Source of the DNA: Burkholderia sp. Nafp2/4-1b
GTDB taxonomy: Bacteria; Pseudomonadota; Gammaproteobacteria; Burkholderiales; Burkholderiaceae
Length of the DNA: 64,000 nucleotides
NCBI RefSeq assembly: GCF_003635165.1
Contig: NZ_ML058601.1
Location: forward strand, 248,001-312,000
Direction of reading: 5' to 3'
In this document: piece after piece, positions 38,661-47,621 of the stretch
Layout of the letters: each line of letters begins with the position of its first letter
Numbering within the stretch: the stretch's first letter is position 1
Program-made: the position numbers and the translations under genes
The notes under the pieces: model-generated
What the model was told of the DNA's origin: nothing
Seen by the model: only the letters and a program-made list of their open reading frames with translations
The model's database searches: none

Positions 38661-40615
38661 GCCTGTTCTCCGGACGGCTTTTTCACCGCAAATGCCTGCA
38701 GCTTCGCATCGTCGCCGTCGCGCAGCCGCGCGATTTCGACGAAACGGGAGTGCCGGGCGAGTTCGGCGGTGATCTCTGCATCGCAGGCAATGAAATAGGC
38801 CACGTTCGATCTGGCGCCGCGCCGCACGACGTCCTGTTCGTCCTGCGTGAGCGGTCGCCCGACCGCGACGTTCAGCGTCCCGTCGTCCGCGGTCGAAAAC
38901 GGCACGGCGCGATACGCGTACTGCAGCTCGAATGCCAGCGAGTCCGCGAAGTGGCCCACCGCGACGTTGCCCAGGCTCACCCGCGGCAGCTCCGCCTGCT
39001 CGGCGATCGCGTCGGCCAGCGATTCGGTCGACAGCGCGCCGCCTTCGAGCAACAGCTCGCCCAGCCGCTTGCCGCATGTCAGTTGTTTCTCGAGGCTGAC
39101 CTGCAATTGCGCCAGTGAGACCACACCCCAGCCGACCAGGATCTCGCCGATCTTGAGGCGCACTTTCCCGAGCTGTTCGTTCGACAGGTAGGTGTGACTG
39201 GTCTTGTCCCACGCGATGGGCTTGCCGCTCGCCAGGTGGCCGACATAGATGCGCCACGCGCGACTCACCGCGCAGAAATTGATCAGGTTGTTGACGAACA
39301 TCCTCGGGATCGAAAGCAGCCCCTGGAGCGGACCGTTCAGCCTGCTGACAAAGTGGACGCGCTGTGCGACGCGGGCGAACAGCATGACGGTGTTCACCCA
39401 CATCAGCGGCGCGACCCATGCACTGGCCGCGACGAGGCGAGTGTCGACCGGGATGACGTGCCCGACTCGCTGAAGGGCGGCCAGCGACACGAAGTTGAGC
39501 AGCACGCCATAGGCAATCACCGAAAACAGCGACGTCACGATGCCCTTGCGATCGCGGAAGAACATATAGCGGGTGCGGAGGTCGCCCTTCCAGCCGAGTT
39601 GCTCCCACCCTTGAAACGCGATGCCGAGAATCCAGCGCGCGCGCTGCCGGTACGCAGTGCGGAATGTCTTCGGAAAATACTCGCGCGTGGCCAGCAGGTT
39701 TCGATTGGCGGCTCTCTCCTTTGCGCGCGGGCCGCCGGTGTCGTGCGCGACGTCCGAAAGCGGAAAGCGGGCGAAGGTTTCCCTCATGCCGAGGTCTCTC
39801 AAGCGGAAGCTGAAGTCATAGTCCTCGGTCAACGAACTCGTGTTGAACGGGCACCCGTCGCGCTCCTTCATCGCCGCTTCGATCGAACGCCGGCTGTAGC
39901 ACGATGCAACCCCTGCGCCCGGGACGACACCGGTCAGACGAGCTCGCGCCGGCACGTCCTTCTGGTGCGTTTCGCTGAAATCGTCGAGATAGCAGCCGGC
40001 GACGAACTCGTTCCATTTCCGCGGCAACGACAGGACGGGCAACTGGACCAGGTCGCTCTCCGCCACCGCATGGTTGAGGTACTTGAGTTCAATCGGATGA
40101 ATGACATCTTCGCAGTCGTGCATGACCACGCCCGCGAATTGAATATGATGGACGCCTTCGTAGCGCAGGATGGCTTCGAGAATCCAGTTCAGGCAGTCTG
40201 CCTTGCAGGTCGGCCCGTCGTTCATGACCGTGGCACGCGTCACCCTGCCCGGATACCGGCGGACCATCCGTTCGACTTCCGCCGTGGTTTCGGCGTCGTT
40301 GTGATAGGTGCCGACGAAGATGACATACCGCTCGTACTCGATGGTCGCCAAGGTGTTTTCAATCATCTTGGCGATCACGTCATACTCTTTCCAGGCTGGC
40401 ACCATGAGCGCCAGGTGGCGCTCTTCCTGCGCGCGCAGCATGGCGATATCGATGGTCTGCGATTTCTCGCGACGCCAAATTCGCCCGATTTCGAATGACC
40501 AGTAAAAGGCATCCAGCGTAAGGTCATCCAGTGTGCTGATGAAGATAACGATGGCGGTAACAATGGCGACAATGTTGAGCGCATATAAATACGCACTCCA
40601 TATCATATTATCCAT
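38657..40615 (-). CDS. nfrB: NfrB-like glycosyltransferase with C-terminal MshEN-type domain
   Basis: A 652-residue inner-membrane GT2 synthase. An N-terminal helix (residues 6-28) precedes the GT domain: metal-binding DCED (167-170), the TED block at 263-265 and QRARW (324-328), matching processive synthases. Three or so membrane helices follow (about 361-385, 393-418, 430-450). Residues 484-640 carry paired MshEN-like motifs (KIGEILVGWGVVSLAQL; KRLGELLLEGGALSTESLADAI), the c-di-GMP-binding type in MshE and E. coli NfrB. ATG 40615 is chosen because it starts just before the first helix; the frame is open upstream. Slightly shorter than E. coli NfrB (745). Confidence 0.85.
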   Translation of the reverse strand: MDNMIWSAYLYALNIVAIVTAIVIFISTLDDLTLDAFYWSFEIGRIWRREKSQTIDIAMLRAQEERHLALMVPAWKEYDVIAKMIENTLATIEYERYVIFVGTYHNDAETTAEVERMVRRYPGRVTRATVMNDGPTCKADCLNWILEAILRYEGVHHIQFAGVVMHDCEDVIHPIELKYLNHAVAESDLVQLPVLSLPRKWNEFVAGCYLDDFSETHQKDVPARARLTGVVPGAGVASCYSRRSIEAAMKERDGCPFNTSSLTEDYDFSFRLRDLGMRETFARFPLSDVAHDTGGPRAKERAANRNLLATREYFPKTFRTAYRQRARWILGIAFQGWEQLGWKGDLRTRYMFFRDRKGIVTSLFSVIAYGVLLNFVSLAALQRVGHVIPVDTRLVAASAWVAPLMWVNTVMLFARVAQRVHFVSRLNGPLQGLLSIPRMFVNNLINFCAVSRAWRIYVGHLASGKPIAWDKTSHTYLSNEQLGKVRLKIGEILVGWGVVSLAQLQVSLEKQLTCGKRLGELLLEGGALSTESLADAIAEQAELPRVSLGNVAVGHFADSLAFELQYAYRAVPFSTADDGTLNVAVGRPLTQDEQDVVRRGARSNVAYFIACDAEITAELARHSRFVEIARLRDGDDAKLQAFAVKKPSGEQA

Positions 40616-40947
40616 ATTTTTTCGCGCTCTCTTGTTGCCTGAATCTCTTCCGCTCGAACCAACGCGAGACGAAACGCTCCCCGTCCCCGTCGCCCCCGTC
40701 ACGCCCACTCTTTGGCTAGCGCCACACCAATACCCGTCGCGCTCAAAAGACTCGATCACGCGTCGAGCGCTATTGATACGACCACGTAGCATCACCAAAA
40801 ATGCAACGTGTTCAGTGGATGACTTTCGACAGCTGCTTCCCCGCCTGCTTGCCTCCGTCCGTGCATTCGCCAAGTGCTTTCAGCCGTTTCCGATCCAACG
40901 CCTCGCGGTGCGCCCCGTGCACCGTCTTCTCGACGCAAAACTCTTCT

Positions 40948-40963
40948 AGCAAGTGGCACGCCA
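40948..40963 (-). promoter_or_regulatory. Candidate sigma54 promoter for nfrB-nfrA
   Basis: On the minus strand TGGCGTG-CCAC-TTGCT matches 9 of 11 fixed positions of TGGCACG-N4-TTGCW. Predicted transcript start near 40937 gives a leader of about 320 nt before nfrB. Confidence 0.5.
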
Positions 40964-41036
40964 TCGCCGCGCAACCCTTGAACCGTAGGGGAACCGCGGT
41001 GTGTCGTACGCGATCGTAGAAGCGAATCCTGGCCAA

Positions 41037-41056
41037 ATGTTTCAGTGCTGAAACAT
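41037..41056. promoter_or_regulatory. Perfect 20-bp dyad, candidate activator site
   Basis: ATGTTTCAG-TG-CTGAAACAT, 9-bp perfect arms. It lies between the two divergent sigma54-like promoters, centred about 110 bp and 65 bp upstream of their predicted starts, where enhancer-binding proteins act. Confidence 0.55.
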
Positions 41057-41084
41057 GCGCTCGCGCGATTCGATGGAAGGGGTT

Positions 41085-41100
41085 TGGCAGGTCCGCTGCC
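41085..41100 (+). promoter_or_regulatory. Candidate sigma54 promoter for the secreted-protein operon
   Basis: TGGCAGG-TCCG-CTGCC matches 8 of 11 fixed positions, with GG and GC at correct spacing. Predicted start near 41111 gives a leader of about 380 nt before 41490. Confidence 0.4.
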
Positions 41101-41489
41101 CGGTCGCGGTCGCGCGTGCGTCCCAACCGACTCGATTGCTGCGTTGACGTGTGCGGAGCGCGGCGCATGACTGGCTTTCCCCGCCCGTCCCAACAGGCTT
41201 TACCTGTTTGTCGGATCAAATTCGGGACATGAGCGGCGTTGCATCCGTGAAACGTTTATCGAAACAATTTTTGACCGCCGAGACGCACCAATTTCGATGC
41301 CTCGGCCCGGCGCCCATTTGCGACCGATGGTACGGATCTAGCTTGAAAGCCAAGCTATCCGGTTTCGTTTCGTTAACCGGTATCAAGCGCAAAAAAAATC
41401 ACGACATAACACAAGGGTTTAATTGGTATTGGGGCGTGCTCGTTTCGTTAACGAGATGAATTTAATTTTCATATCAGAGGATGAAAATC

Positions 41490-41786
41490 ATGCCCACGCA
41501 ACGCAACCGATCTTTTCGAAACGGGTTAAGCACCGTTGGACTTCTCCTTGCATTGAGTTCCGCGCTCGTCGTCACCGGCGCGGTTCAGCATGCGGGTGCG
41601 CAGCAGACGAACAAGTCGTCCGGCGGCAAGGTCACGCCCCCGCCATTGCCGAACGGCTCCGCACAGGTCCACGTGAAGCCCGGCATGTCCGAAGAGGAGT
41701 GGGAAAAGGCATACAAGGAGACCGGGCGCCCGAAGTTCAGCCAGCGTTCCGTCAAGAGAAGCGGCGGCAACGTGGAACGCGACTAG
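41490..41786 (+). CDS. Small secreted protein of unknown function
   Basis: A 98-residue protein with a signal peptide ending near AGA-QQ (about residues 35-37). The mature part is short and charged (KVTPPPLPNGSAQVHVKPGMSEEEWEKAYKETGRPKF). ATG 41490 is favoured since AGAGG lies nine bases upstream; ATG 41481 directly abuts that sequence. It is 12 bp upstream of the deacetylase-like gene, so likely cotranscribed and a partner in the polysaccharide pathway. No family recognised. Confidence 0.7.
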   Translation: MPTQRNRSFRNGLSTVGLLLALSSALVVTGAVQHAGAQQTNKSSGGKVTPPPLPNGSAQVHVKPGMSEEEWEKAYKETGRPKFSQRSVKRSGGNVERD

Positions 41787-41798
41787 GGAGAAACGGCC

Positions 41799-43442
41799 AT
41801 GAAAAAGATCTTGATCGTCATAGCCCTGCTCGCCGGACTCGCGCAAATGACCTTGCCGGGCACGGCGCACGCGCAGACCACCACCGCACATACGCTCGTG
41901 CTGTACGACAATCCGGCCAACGACCCGTATTCGAAGCTCGGCCTGATGTACAGCATCATGTTGAGGAACCTGCTCGGCCACTTCAATACGACCGTCGATC
42001 TGGTTCCGATACAGAACTACACGCCCGGCATGATCGGGAGCCACGACGCCACGTTCTATATCGGCGACTACTACAACAATCCGATTCCGGCGGCATTCAT
42101 GAGTGACGTGATGACCGCCACGAAAACCGTGGTCTGGTTCAAGTACAACTTGTGGCAGCTCGCATGGAACACGGCCTACACGTTCAACCAGACGTTCGGG
42201 TTCAGCTTTCTGGGCATTGCCGGGATGAACGCGCCGCCTTCGTCGAGCAATCCGAATCCCGGCTTCTACGACACGGTCACGTACAAGAACCTGTCGATGG
42301 TCAAGTACTACGCGTACAACGCATCAACCGGTGCCATCAACGCCGACCCGGAAGTCGGACTGACGCAAGTCGTAGATGGCACCAAGGCACAAGTGCTCGT
42401 CACCATGACGAACAGCAAGAGCGGGGCCACCACGCCGTACGTGATGCGCTCGGGCAAGTTCTGGTACTTCGCCGACATGCCGTTTTCCTACATCGGCCCG
42501 ACGGATCGCTACCTCGTGATATGCGACATGCTGCACGACATCCTGCAGACGAATGCACCGGTGAATCATCGTGCGCTCGTTCGTCTCGAGGATCTCGACG
42601 TGTATACGACGACGAGTTCGATGAGACAGCTGACGGATTACCTGTACTCGAAGCGGATCAAGTTCACGATGGCAACGATTCCGTTGTATGCCGATCCGAA
42701 CGGGTATTACAACGGCGGTGTACCGCAGACGATTCACCTCGCGCAGGCAACGGGCCTCAAGAGCGCGTTGAACTATGCACTCTTGCGCGGCGGCTCGATC
42801 GTGATGCACGGCTATACGCACCAGTACGACTCGACGCCTAACCTTCTGAATGCGGTCAGCGGCAGCGACTACGAGTTCTGGTATGCGGTCCAGAACCGCC
42901 CGGTCGATGAGGATTCCGTACAATGGGCGAAAGGCAGAATGGCCGATGGCCTGCTCGAGTTCACGCTAAACGGGTACAAGGTCGTCGGCTGGGCTGCGCC
43001 GCAGTACCAGATGTCGCCGAATGCAGCAACGGCCACGGCGCAGACGTTCCCGACCACGTTCCAGCGGGCCGTCTATTACACGTCGACCAATCCGCAAATC
43101 GGAACGGGGGCGCCCAACCAGGACTTTTCGGCCGGGCAGTTTTTCCCGTACATCATCAATTCCGATTACTACGGGCAGCGGATCATTCCGGAGAATCTGG
43201 GCAGCCTTCAGTACAACATCTGCAAGGTCGACCCGTTCTCGTGCATCACGTATACGTGGCAGCAAATGGTCACCAATGCGCAATACGGTCTGGCGGTGCG
43301 GGACGGCTTCGCGTCGTTCTTCTTCCATCCGTACTGGCTTGAGCCCGATCTCGGATTGCCCGCCTTGCAGGACTTCCAGAGTCTCGTGACCGGCATTACG
43401 AATCTCGGCTATACATGGGTGGACGGCACGACGGCCAAGTGA
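41799..43442 (+). CDS. Secreted DUF2334 polysaccharide deacetylase-like protein
   Basis: A 547-residue exported protein with signal peptide ending at AHA-Q (residue 25-26). An N-terminal domain (30-250) precedes a NodB-like region: VRLEDLDVYT (262-270) supplies the aspartate pair and MHGYTHQYD supplies H337 and H341 of a metal site. Late FFFHPYWLEP may provide a further histidine. This resembles DUF2334 proteins of polysaccharide loci. It would deacetylate or otherwise act on the NfrB glycan in the periplasm. A strong terminator follows. Confidence 0.78.
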   Translation: MKKILIVIALLAGLAQMTLPGTAHAQTTTAHTLVLYDNPANDPYSKLGLMYSIMLRNLLGHFNTTVDLVPIQNYTPGMIGSHDATFYIGDYYNNPIPAAFMSDVMTATKTVVWFKYNLWQLAWNTAYTFNQTFGFSFLGIAGMNAPPSSSNPNPGFYDTVTYKNLSMVKYYAYNASTGAINADPEVGLTQVVDGTKAQVLVTMTNSKSGATTPYVMRSGKFWYFADMPFSYIGPTDRYLVICDMLHDILQTNAPVNHRALVRLEDLDVYTTTSSMRQLTDYLYSKRIKFTMATIPLYADPNGYYNGGVPQTIHLAQATGLKSALNYALLRGGSIVMHGYTHQYDSTPNLLNAVSGSDYEFWYAVQNRPVDEDSVQWAKGRMADGLLEFTLNGYKVVGWAAPQYQMSPNAATATAQTFPTTFQRAVYYTSTNPQIGTGAPNQDFSAGQFFPYIINSDYYGQRIIPENLGSLQYNICKVDPFSCITYTWQQMVTNAQYGLAVRDGFASFFFHPYWLEPDLGLPALQDFQSLVTGITNLGYTWVDGTTAK

Positions 43443-43462
43443 CGCGAGCTGGCAGCAGCCTC

Positions 43463-43505
43463 GTGCGACCCGCATCGGCAATGCGGGTCGCACGTTTGCG
43501 TTTGA
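43463..43505 (+). terminator. Rho-independent terminator after the deacetylase-like gene
   Basis: Perfect 13-bp stem: GTGCGACCCGCAT (43463-43475) with ATGCGGGTCGCAC (43481-43493), loop CGGCA, followed by GTTTGCGTTTG. Confidence 0.85.
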
Positions 43506-43547
43506 TCGGCTACGATGACGCGCGGGAATGTTTCCCGGGAGGCAGCG

Positions 43548-44516
43548 ATGACCACCTACGCCATCCCGGCCTTGCGCAGGCTTCAACAGCGTATCGGCCG
43601 GTTCCGACGGGCCGTCCGGCCGCGCCGGCGCACGCACGCGGCGCGTTCGTCCCGCGCGGCGACGCTGGCGGCCATCGGCGCATCGCTCGCCATGGCCGCC
43701 TGTAGCTGGACGGCTCACGACGTGCATGCTGACGGGATCGTGTGGCAGGTGGACAACACCACAATCAATCCCGTCGGCAACTGGCACCAGCTCGGCGTGC
43801 ACGATCTGCTGATCCAGTGGACGGTCGTCGACGACACCGCGTACCTTGCCAACACCCGCATCCGTCCCGCGGCGCACCTTCCCGATTGGGACCGCATCGG
43901 TCGCGAGCCCTGGGCCAGAAACGTCATCCTGGGTCTGGCCGGCTACCAGGACGAGAAGCGTGCGCGCAGCCATCTGTCGACGCTCGCCGACCAATCCGCG
44001 GAGATCGCGCGCGCACCGGTTCCGATGCATGTCACCGGTTACTACTTCCCGGTCGAAATCGATCCGACCTGGCAGGACGCACCGAAACTTGCCGAGATTC
44101 TGAAGCGCTTGCCGCGCCCGCTGTGGGTGAGCGTGTACGACCAGACCAATATCGGCGGAAAGGCGCTGGCGGACTGGCTCGCATTGTGGCTGCCGTCCGA
44201 TGTCGGTGTGTTCTTCCAGGACGGGTGCGGCGTCTATGCGCGCGAACCCCACGTCGCGCGCACCTACGTCGACGAGTTGGCCTCGCGCCTGGGAAAACAA
44301 CGTGTGCAGATGATCGCGGAAGCTTTCCGGCCCGCCGAGCATGGTGGCTTCCGTGCGGCCAGCGCCGAAGAACTGAGCAGGCAGCTGGCGACCTACCGCG
44401 GCTATCCAGTCTATCTGTTCGATGGTCCGCACTATGTGTCGGACAATCTCACACGTGAGCTGCTGACTCGACCGGCCAAGCCGCCCGCGGCGGGGCTCGC
44501 CGGAACGAGTCCGTGA
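43548..44516 (+). CDS. Lipoprotein with DUF4434-like glycosidase fold
   Basis: A 322-residue protein. A long basic N-terminus leads to a hydrophobic segment ending in LAMAAC, a plausible lipobox near residue 50. The mature part (GVHDLLIQWTVVDDTAYL, HVTGYYFPVEIDPTWQD, DVGVFFQDGCGVYA) resembles DUF4434-type TIM-barrel proteins linked to polysaccharide loci. GGGAGG precedes ATG 43548. It lies beyond a terminator, so it has its own transcript. Function inferred from position and fold resemblance. Confidence 0.65.
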   Translation: MTTYAIPALRRLQQRIGRFRRAVRPRRRTHAARSSRAATLAAIGASLAMAACSWTAHDVHADGIVWQVDNTTINPVGNWHQLGVHDLLIQWTVVDDTAYLANTRIRPAAHLPDWDRIGREPWARNVILGLAGYQDEKRARSHLSTLADQSAEIARAPVPMHVTGYYFPVEIDPTWQDAPKLAEILKRLPRPLWVSVYDQTNIGGKALADWLALWLPSDVGVFFQDGCGVYAREPHVARTYVDELASRLGKQRVQMIAEAFRPAEHGGFRAASAEELSRQLATYRGYPVYLFDGPHYVSDNLTRELLTRPAKPPAAGLAGTSP

Positions 44517-44650
44517 GCCTGACGCGGCGGGCCGTGATGCCCGACGGATCGTGCGTGAGCTGAACGCGCGTAGCCGCAGCGGCAGTTCGTTTCGCTGAGC
44601 GTGCCTGTCATCCGACTGAAAGCGGCGCTGCGGCGCTGCGGCGCAGCGGG

Positions 44651-45301
44651 TCAGAATTCCATATCGAGTTCGTCGATGTCCTCGTGCTCCGCTTTCGCCG
44701 CGTCGATCCACTCCGCGACGAACGGATGCGCGAGCATGCGCATGCAGTAGTCGGCGATATCGGGGGGAAGCTTCACGTCGTAGGTCAGGAATCGTGTGAC
44801 GACCGGCGCGTACATCGCATCCGCGATACCGATCTGCGCCCCGAACAGCCAGGGGCCGCCGTACGCGGACAGACATTCGCGCCAGATCGTCAAGATGCGC
44901 TCGATGTCGTGCTGCGCACGCGACCAGATCCGGAAACCGGGAAAATGCGCACGCAGGTTCATCGGCAGCGCGGAGCGCAAGGCGCTGAAACCGGAGTGCA
45001 TCTCGCCGCAGATCGAACGGCAATGCGCACGCGCATGCCGATCGTCGGGTAACAGCCGCGCCTGCGGCCGGATCTCGTTCAGGTATTCGGCAATCGCGAG
45101 CGTGTCCCACACCGTGCTGCCGTCGTGCGTCAGGCACGGCACGAGAATCGATGGCGAGAGCAGCAGCAACTCCGCGCGCGATGTCGCATCGATCGGCACG
45201 CTGACCGTCTCGAATGCGATTCCGCTCAGCTTCGCGAGCAGCCAGCCGCGCATCGACCACGACGAATAATTGCGGCTGCTGATGGTCAACGTCGATTCCA
45301 T
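44651..45301 (-). CDS. Glutathione S-transferase family protein
   Basis: A 216-residue GST. The N-terminal thioredoxin-like half starts MESTLTISSRNYSSWSMRGWLL, with probable catalytic serine in SSWS and the glutathione-contact segment LVPCLTHDGSTVWDTLAIAEYL. The C-terminal half is helical. Starts at the ATG at 45301. No obvious functional link to neighbours. Confidence 0.88.
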   Translation of the reverse strand: MESTLTISSRNYSSWSMRGWLLAKLSGIAFETVSVPIDATSRAELLLLSPSILVPCLTHDGSTVWDTLAIAEYLNEIRPQARLLPDDRHARAHCRSICGEMHSGFSALRSALPMNLRAHFPGFRIWSRAQHDIERILTIWRECLSAYGGPWLFGAQIGIADAMYAPVVTRFLTYDVKLPPDIADYCMRMLAHPFVAEWIDAAKAEHEDIDELDMEF

Positions 45302-45537
45302 GTCGCTCCCCTGCTGATTACCGTTCGCGCCCCTGCACCGGAAGCGCACGCCGCGCCGTGCGAACCGCACCACGCCTGTGCGGCGCATTCGCCGAAGTGG
45401 CGCAGCGCCGCACCGTGCAGCGGCCGGATCGGCACGCGCGCCCCGCTGCCGCCGTGTTCGGCGTGCGCGCATCCGGGTGGACGGGCTGCATGAACCGCCA
45501 CGGTTCACGCCGCATTCAGGAACTGCGTGCAACGCGC

Positions 45538-45557
45538 GTGCCAGCGCATGCTGGCAC
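45538..45557. repeat. 8-bp palindrome overlapping the phaZ promoter
   Basis: GTGCCAGC (45538-45545) and GCTGGCAC (45550-45557), loop GCAT. It overlaps the -24 element, so it may be an operator or simply reflects a shared TGGCAC. Confidence 0.4.
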
Positions 45558-45567
45558 ACCGCTTGCC
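45552..45567 (+). promoter_or_regulatory. Sigma54 promoter of phaZ
   Basis: TGGCAC-ACCGC-TTGCC matches 9 of 11 fixed positions, including the complete TGGCAC and TTGC blocks. Predicted start near 45579, 24 bp before the phaZ ATG. Confidence 0.7.
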
Positions 45568-45602
45568 TCGCTAAACGCAACGTGACGCACTGAGCGACGG
45601 CC

Positions 45603-46961
45603 ATGAACCTGCTTGCCTATCCGCTTTACCAATGGTCTGCGGAATGCCTGCGCCCGGCGCGCGCGTTCGCGGCCGCCACGCGCGCGACGATGGCGCTGTG
45701 GCCGCCCGCCACGTCGACACCCACGGGCCGCATGATCGACGCACTGTGCGAACTGCTCGAATGCTGCGCGTTCTCGCACCGGCGTCCGCCGTTCGGAATC
45801 GCGTCGATCGTCGTCGACGGCAAGTCGATGCCCATCCTCGAGGAAGCCGCGGCCGCGACGCCGTTCGGCACGCTGCTGCATTTCCGCAAGCCGCGAACGG
45901 TTGCACGCCAGCCGCGCGTGCTGATCGTCGCGCCGATGTCCGGGCACTTCGCGACGCTGTTGCGCGGCACGGTCAGCACGATGCTGGCCGATCACGACGT
46001 GTACATCACCGACTGGCACAACCCGCGCGACATCCCGCTGTCGGCCGGGCGCTTCGGCTTCGACGAATACGTCACGCACGTGATCGATTTCATTCGGCAC
46101 ATCGGCCCGGACGCGCACGTGCTTGCGATCTGCCAACCGACCGTCGCCGCGCTTTCGGCGGTCGCGCTGATGGCCGCCGCCGGCGATCCGGCACAGCCCG
46201 CGAGCCTGACGCTGATGGCGGGGCCGATCGACTGCCGCGTGAATCCGACGAAGGTCAACGCGCTCGCGACAAGCCGGCCGATCGAGTGGTTCGCGCGCAA
46301 CCTGATTAGCGTGGTGCCATCGGGCTTCGTCGGGGCGCAGCGTTGCGTGTATCCGGGCTTCGTGCAGGTCGGTGCTTTCATGTCGATGAATCCCGACCGC
46401 CATGCGGCGTCGTTTGCCGATCTCTACTTCGAGCGTGCGAAAGGCGATCCGGCGAAAGCCGACACGCTGCGCCGCTTCTACGACGAATACTTCGCGACGA
46501 CCGATCTCACCGCGGAGTTCTATCTGGAGACGGTCGAGAAAGTGTTCCAGCAATACGCGCTCGCGCGCGGCGAACTGACGGTCGGCGACCGGCTGGTGGA
46601 GCCTGCCGCGATCCACCGCACCGCGCTGCTGACGGTCGAGGGCGAGAAGGACGATATCTGCGCGGTGGGCCAGACCGTGGCCGCGCAGGAGCTGTGTTCG
46701 GGGTTGCCGTCGTACCTGAAAACGCACCACGTGCAGACGGGCGCGGGCCACTACGGCGTGTTCAACGGCAGCCGCTGGGAAACGCAGATCTATCCGATCG
46801 TGCGTGCGACGATCCACGACAACGAGCCGTACGACCGCACCGCCGGCCCCGATGGCGACGTGAGCGGCGCGCACTACGTGACGCTGCGGGCGTTGCTCGA
46901 TGCGCGCTCAACCGTGCGCGACGCGGCGACGCCCGTCATGCAATCCGATCACGTGCGCTGA
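45603..46961 (+). CDS. phaZ: Intracellular polyhydroxyalkanoate depolymerase
   Basis: A 452-residue intracellular PHB depolymerase. The nucleophile Cys177 lies in VLAICQPTVAAL, matching the cysteine of Ralstonia-type PhaZ in place of the serine of lipase boxes. Other family segments are VLIVAPMSGHFATLLRGTV, VYITDWHNPRDIPL and HYGVFNGSRWE near the C-terminus. It mobilises stored PHB. The sigma54 promoter fits nitrogen-linked control of carbon storage. Confidence 0.93.
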   Translation: MNLLAYPLYQWSAECLRPARAFAAATRATMALWPPATSTPTGRMIDALCELLECCAFSHRRPPFGIASIVVDGKSMPILEEAAAATPFGTLLHFRKPRTVARQPRVLIVAPMSGHFATLLRGTVSTMLADHDVYITDWHNPRDIPLSAGRFGFDEYVTHVIDFIRHIGPDAHVLAICQPTVAALSAVALMAAAGDPAQPASLTLMAGPIDCRVNPTKVNALATSRPIEWFARNLISVVPSGFVGAQRCVYPGFVQVGAFMSMNPDRHAASFADLYFERAKGDPAKADTLRRFYDEYFATTDLTAEFYLETVEKVFQQYALARGELTVGDRLVEPAAIHRTALLTVEGEKDDICAVGQTVAAQELCSGLPSYLKTHHVQTGAGHYGVFNGSRWETQIYPIVRATIHDNEPYDRTAGPDGDVSGAHYVTLRALLDARSTVRDAATPVMQSDHVR

Positions 46962-47044
46962 ACCCGCGCTGTCGCGCCGAGCGGCGCGGCACCCGGCATC
47001 GCGGCGAATCGCCCGGCCCGGGGCGCGGGGCACCATGCCGGGCC

Positions 47045-47069
47045 ACGCGCGGGCGCCCGGCCCGCGCGT
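47045..47069. terminator. GC hairpin between convergent phaZ and DUF3761 genes
   Basis: 10-bp perfect stem ACGCGCGGGC (47045-47054) with GCCCGCGCGT (47060-47069). No T-run on either side, so termination is uncertain. Confidence 0.3.
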
Positions 47070-47079
47070 GCCGCCTGCG

Positions 47080-47553
47080 TTACGAACAGGCCTTGCCGTG
47101 CGACGCGTGATAGCCCTTGGCCTTCGCATCGGCTTCCGACATGTAGCTGCCGTGCTTGGCCTTGCCGTAGTACTTGTCGGTCGAGCAGTGGTAGACCTTC
47201 GTGCTGTCGTTGGCCCATACCTTGCCCGCTCCGCCGCCCGGCGCCGCCGCAGCCGCAGCCGCCGTCGCGGGCGCGTTCTTCACCGGTGCGGCGCCGGACG
47301 CCGCGGAAGCGGACGCCGCAACCGCGGGCGCCGCGGCCGGCGCGCTGGCCGCAACGGCCGACGACGCGCCGTACCACGTCTTCACGCCCTTGTGGCCCGC
47401 GCATGCGCCCTTCTTCGACGCGCCCGAGTAGAACGAGCCGTCCTTGCACAAGCCCGTCGTGCCGGCCGGCGCGCTCGCCGGAACCTGCGCGAACGCACCG
47501 ATCGACACACCCATGCCGGCGACGAGCGCGGCCATCAACATCGTCTTTTTCAT
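47080..47553 (-). CDS. DUF3761-type secreted protein
   Basis: A 157-residue protein with a clear signal peptide (MKKTMLMAALVAGMGVSIGAFA). A short block GLCKDGSFYSGASKKGACAGHKGVKTWYG is followed by an Ala/Pro-rich linker (about residues 65-110) and a C-terminal segment SDEPARTKVYHCSTDKYYGKAKHGSYM-like region ending HASHGKACS. DUF3761 proteins are secreted and of unknown role. The upstream HHHH-motif gene is 68 bp away on the same strand. Confidence 0.8.
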   Translation of the reverse strand: MKKTMLMAALVAGMGVSIGAFAQVPASAPAGTTGLCKDGSFYSGASKKGACAGHKGVKTWYGASSAVAASAPAAAPAVAASASAASGAAPVKNAPATAAAAAAAPGGGAGKVWANDSTKVYHCSTDKYYGKAKHGSYMSEADAKAKGYHASHGKACS

Positions 47554-47621
47554 GATCCTCTCCTGATTTGCCTGAATGCTGGAAGCGCCGCGACGCCATG
47601 TCGGGCGTACCGCGTCGCGGG

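Larger units (their letters stand above)
40616..41489. other. Divergent regulatory region between nfrB and the secreted-protein operon
   Basis: Nearly 0.9 kb with no gene I can support; a 135-codon minus-strand frame (41219 to 40812) lacks any family feature. It contains two oppositely oriented sigma54-like promoters, a perfect dyad between them, an AACAGG/CCTGTT hairpin near 41190-41210 and TCGTTAACGA at 41445-41454. Base composition falls toward AT at the right end. Confidence 0.55.

Noticed and set aside
40812-41219. A 135-codon minus-strand gene upstream of nfrB
   Set aside because: No family feature and no ribosome-binding site; it overlaps the predicted sigma54 promoters and dyad.
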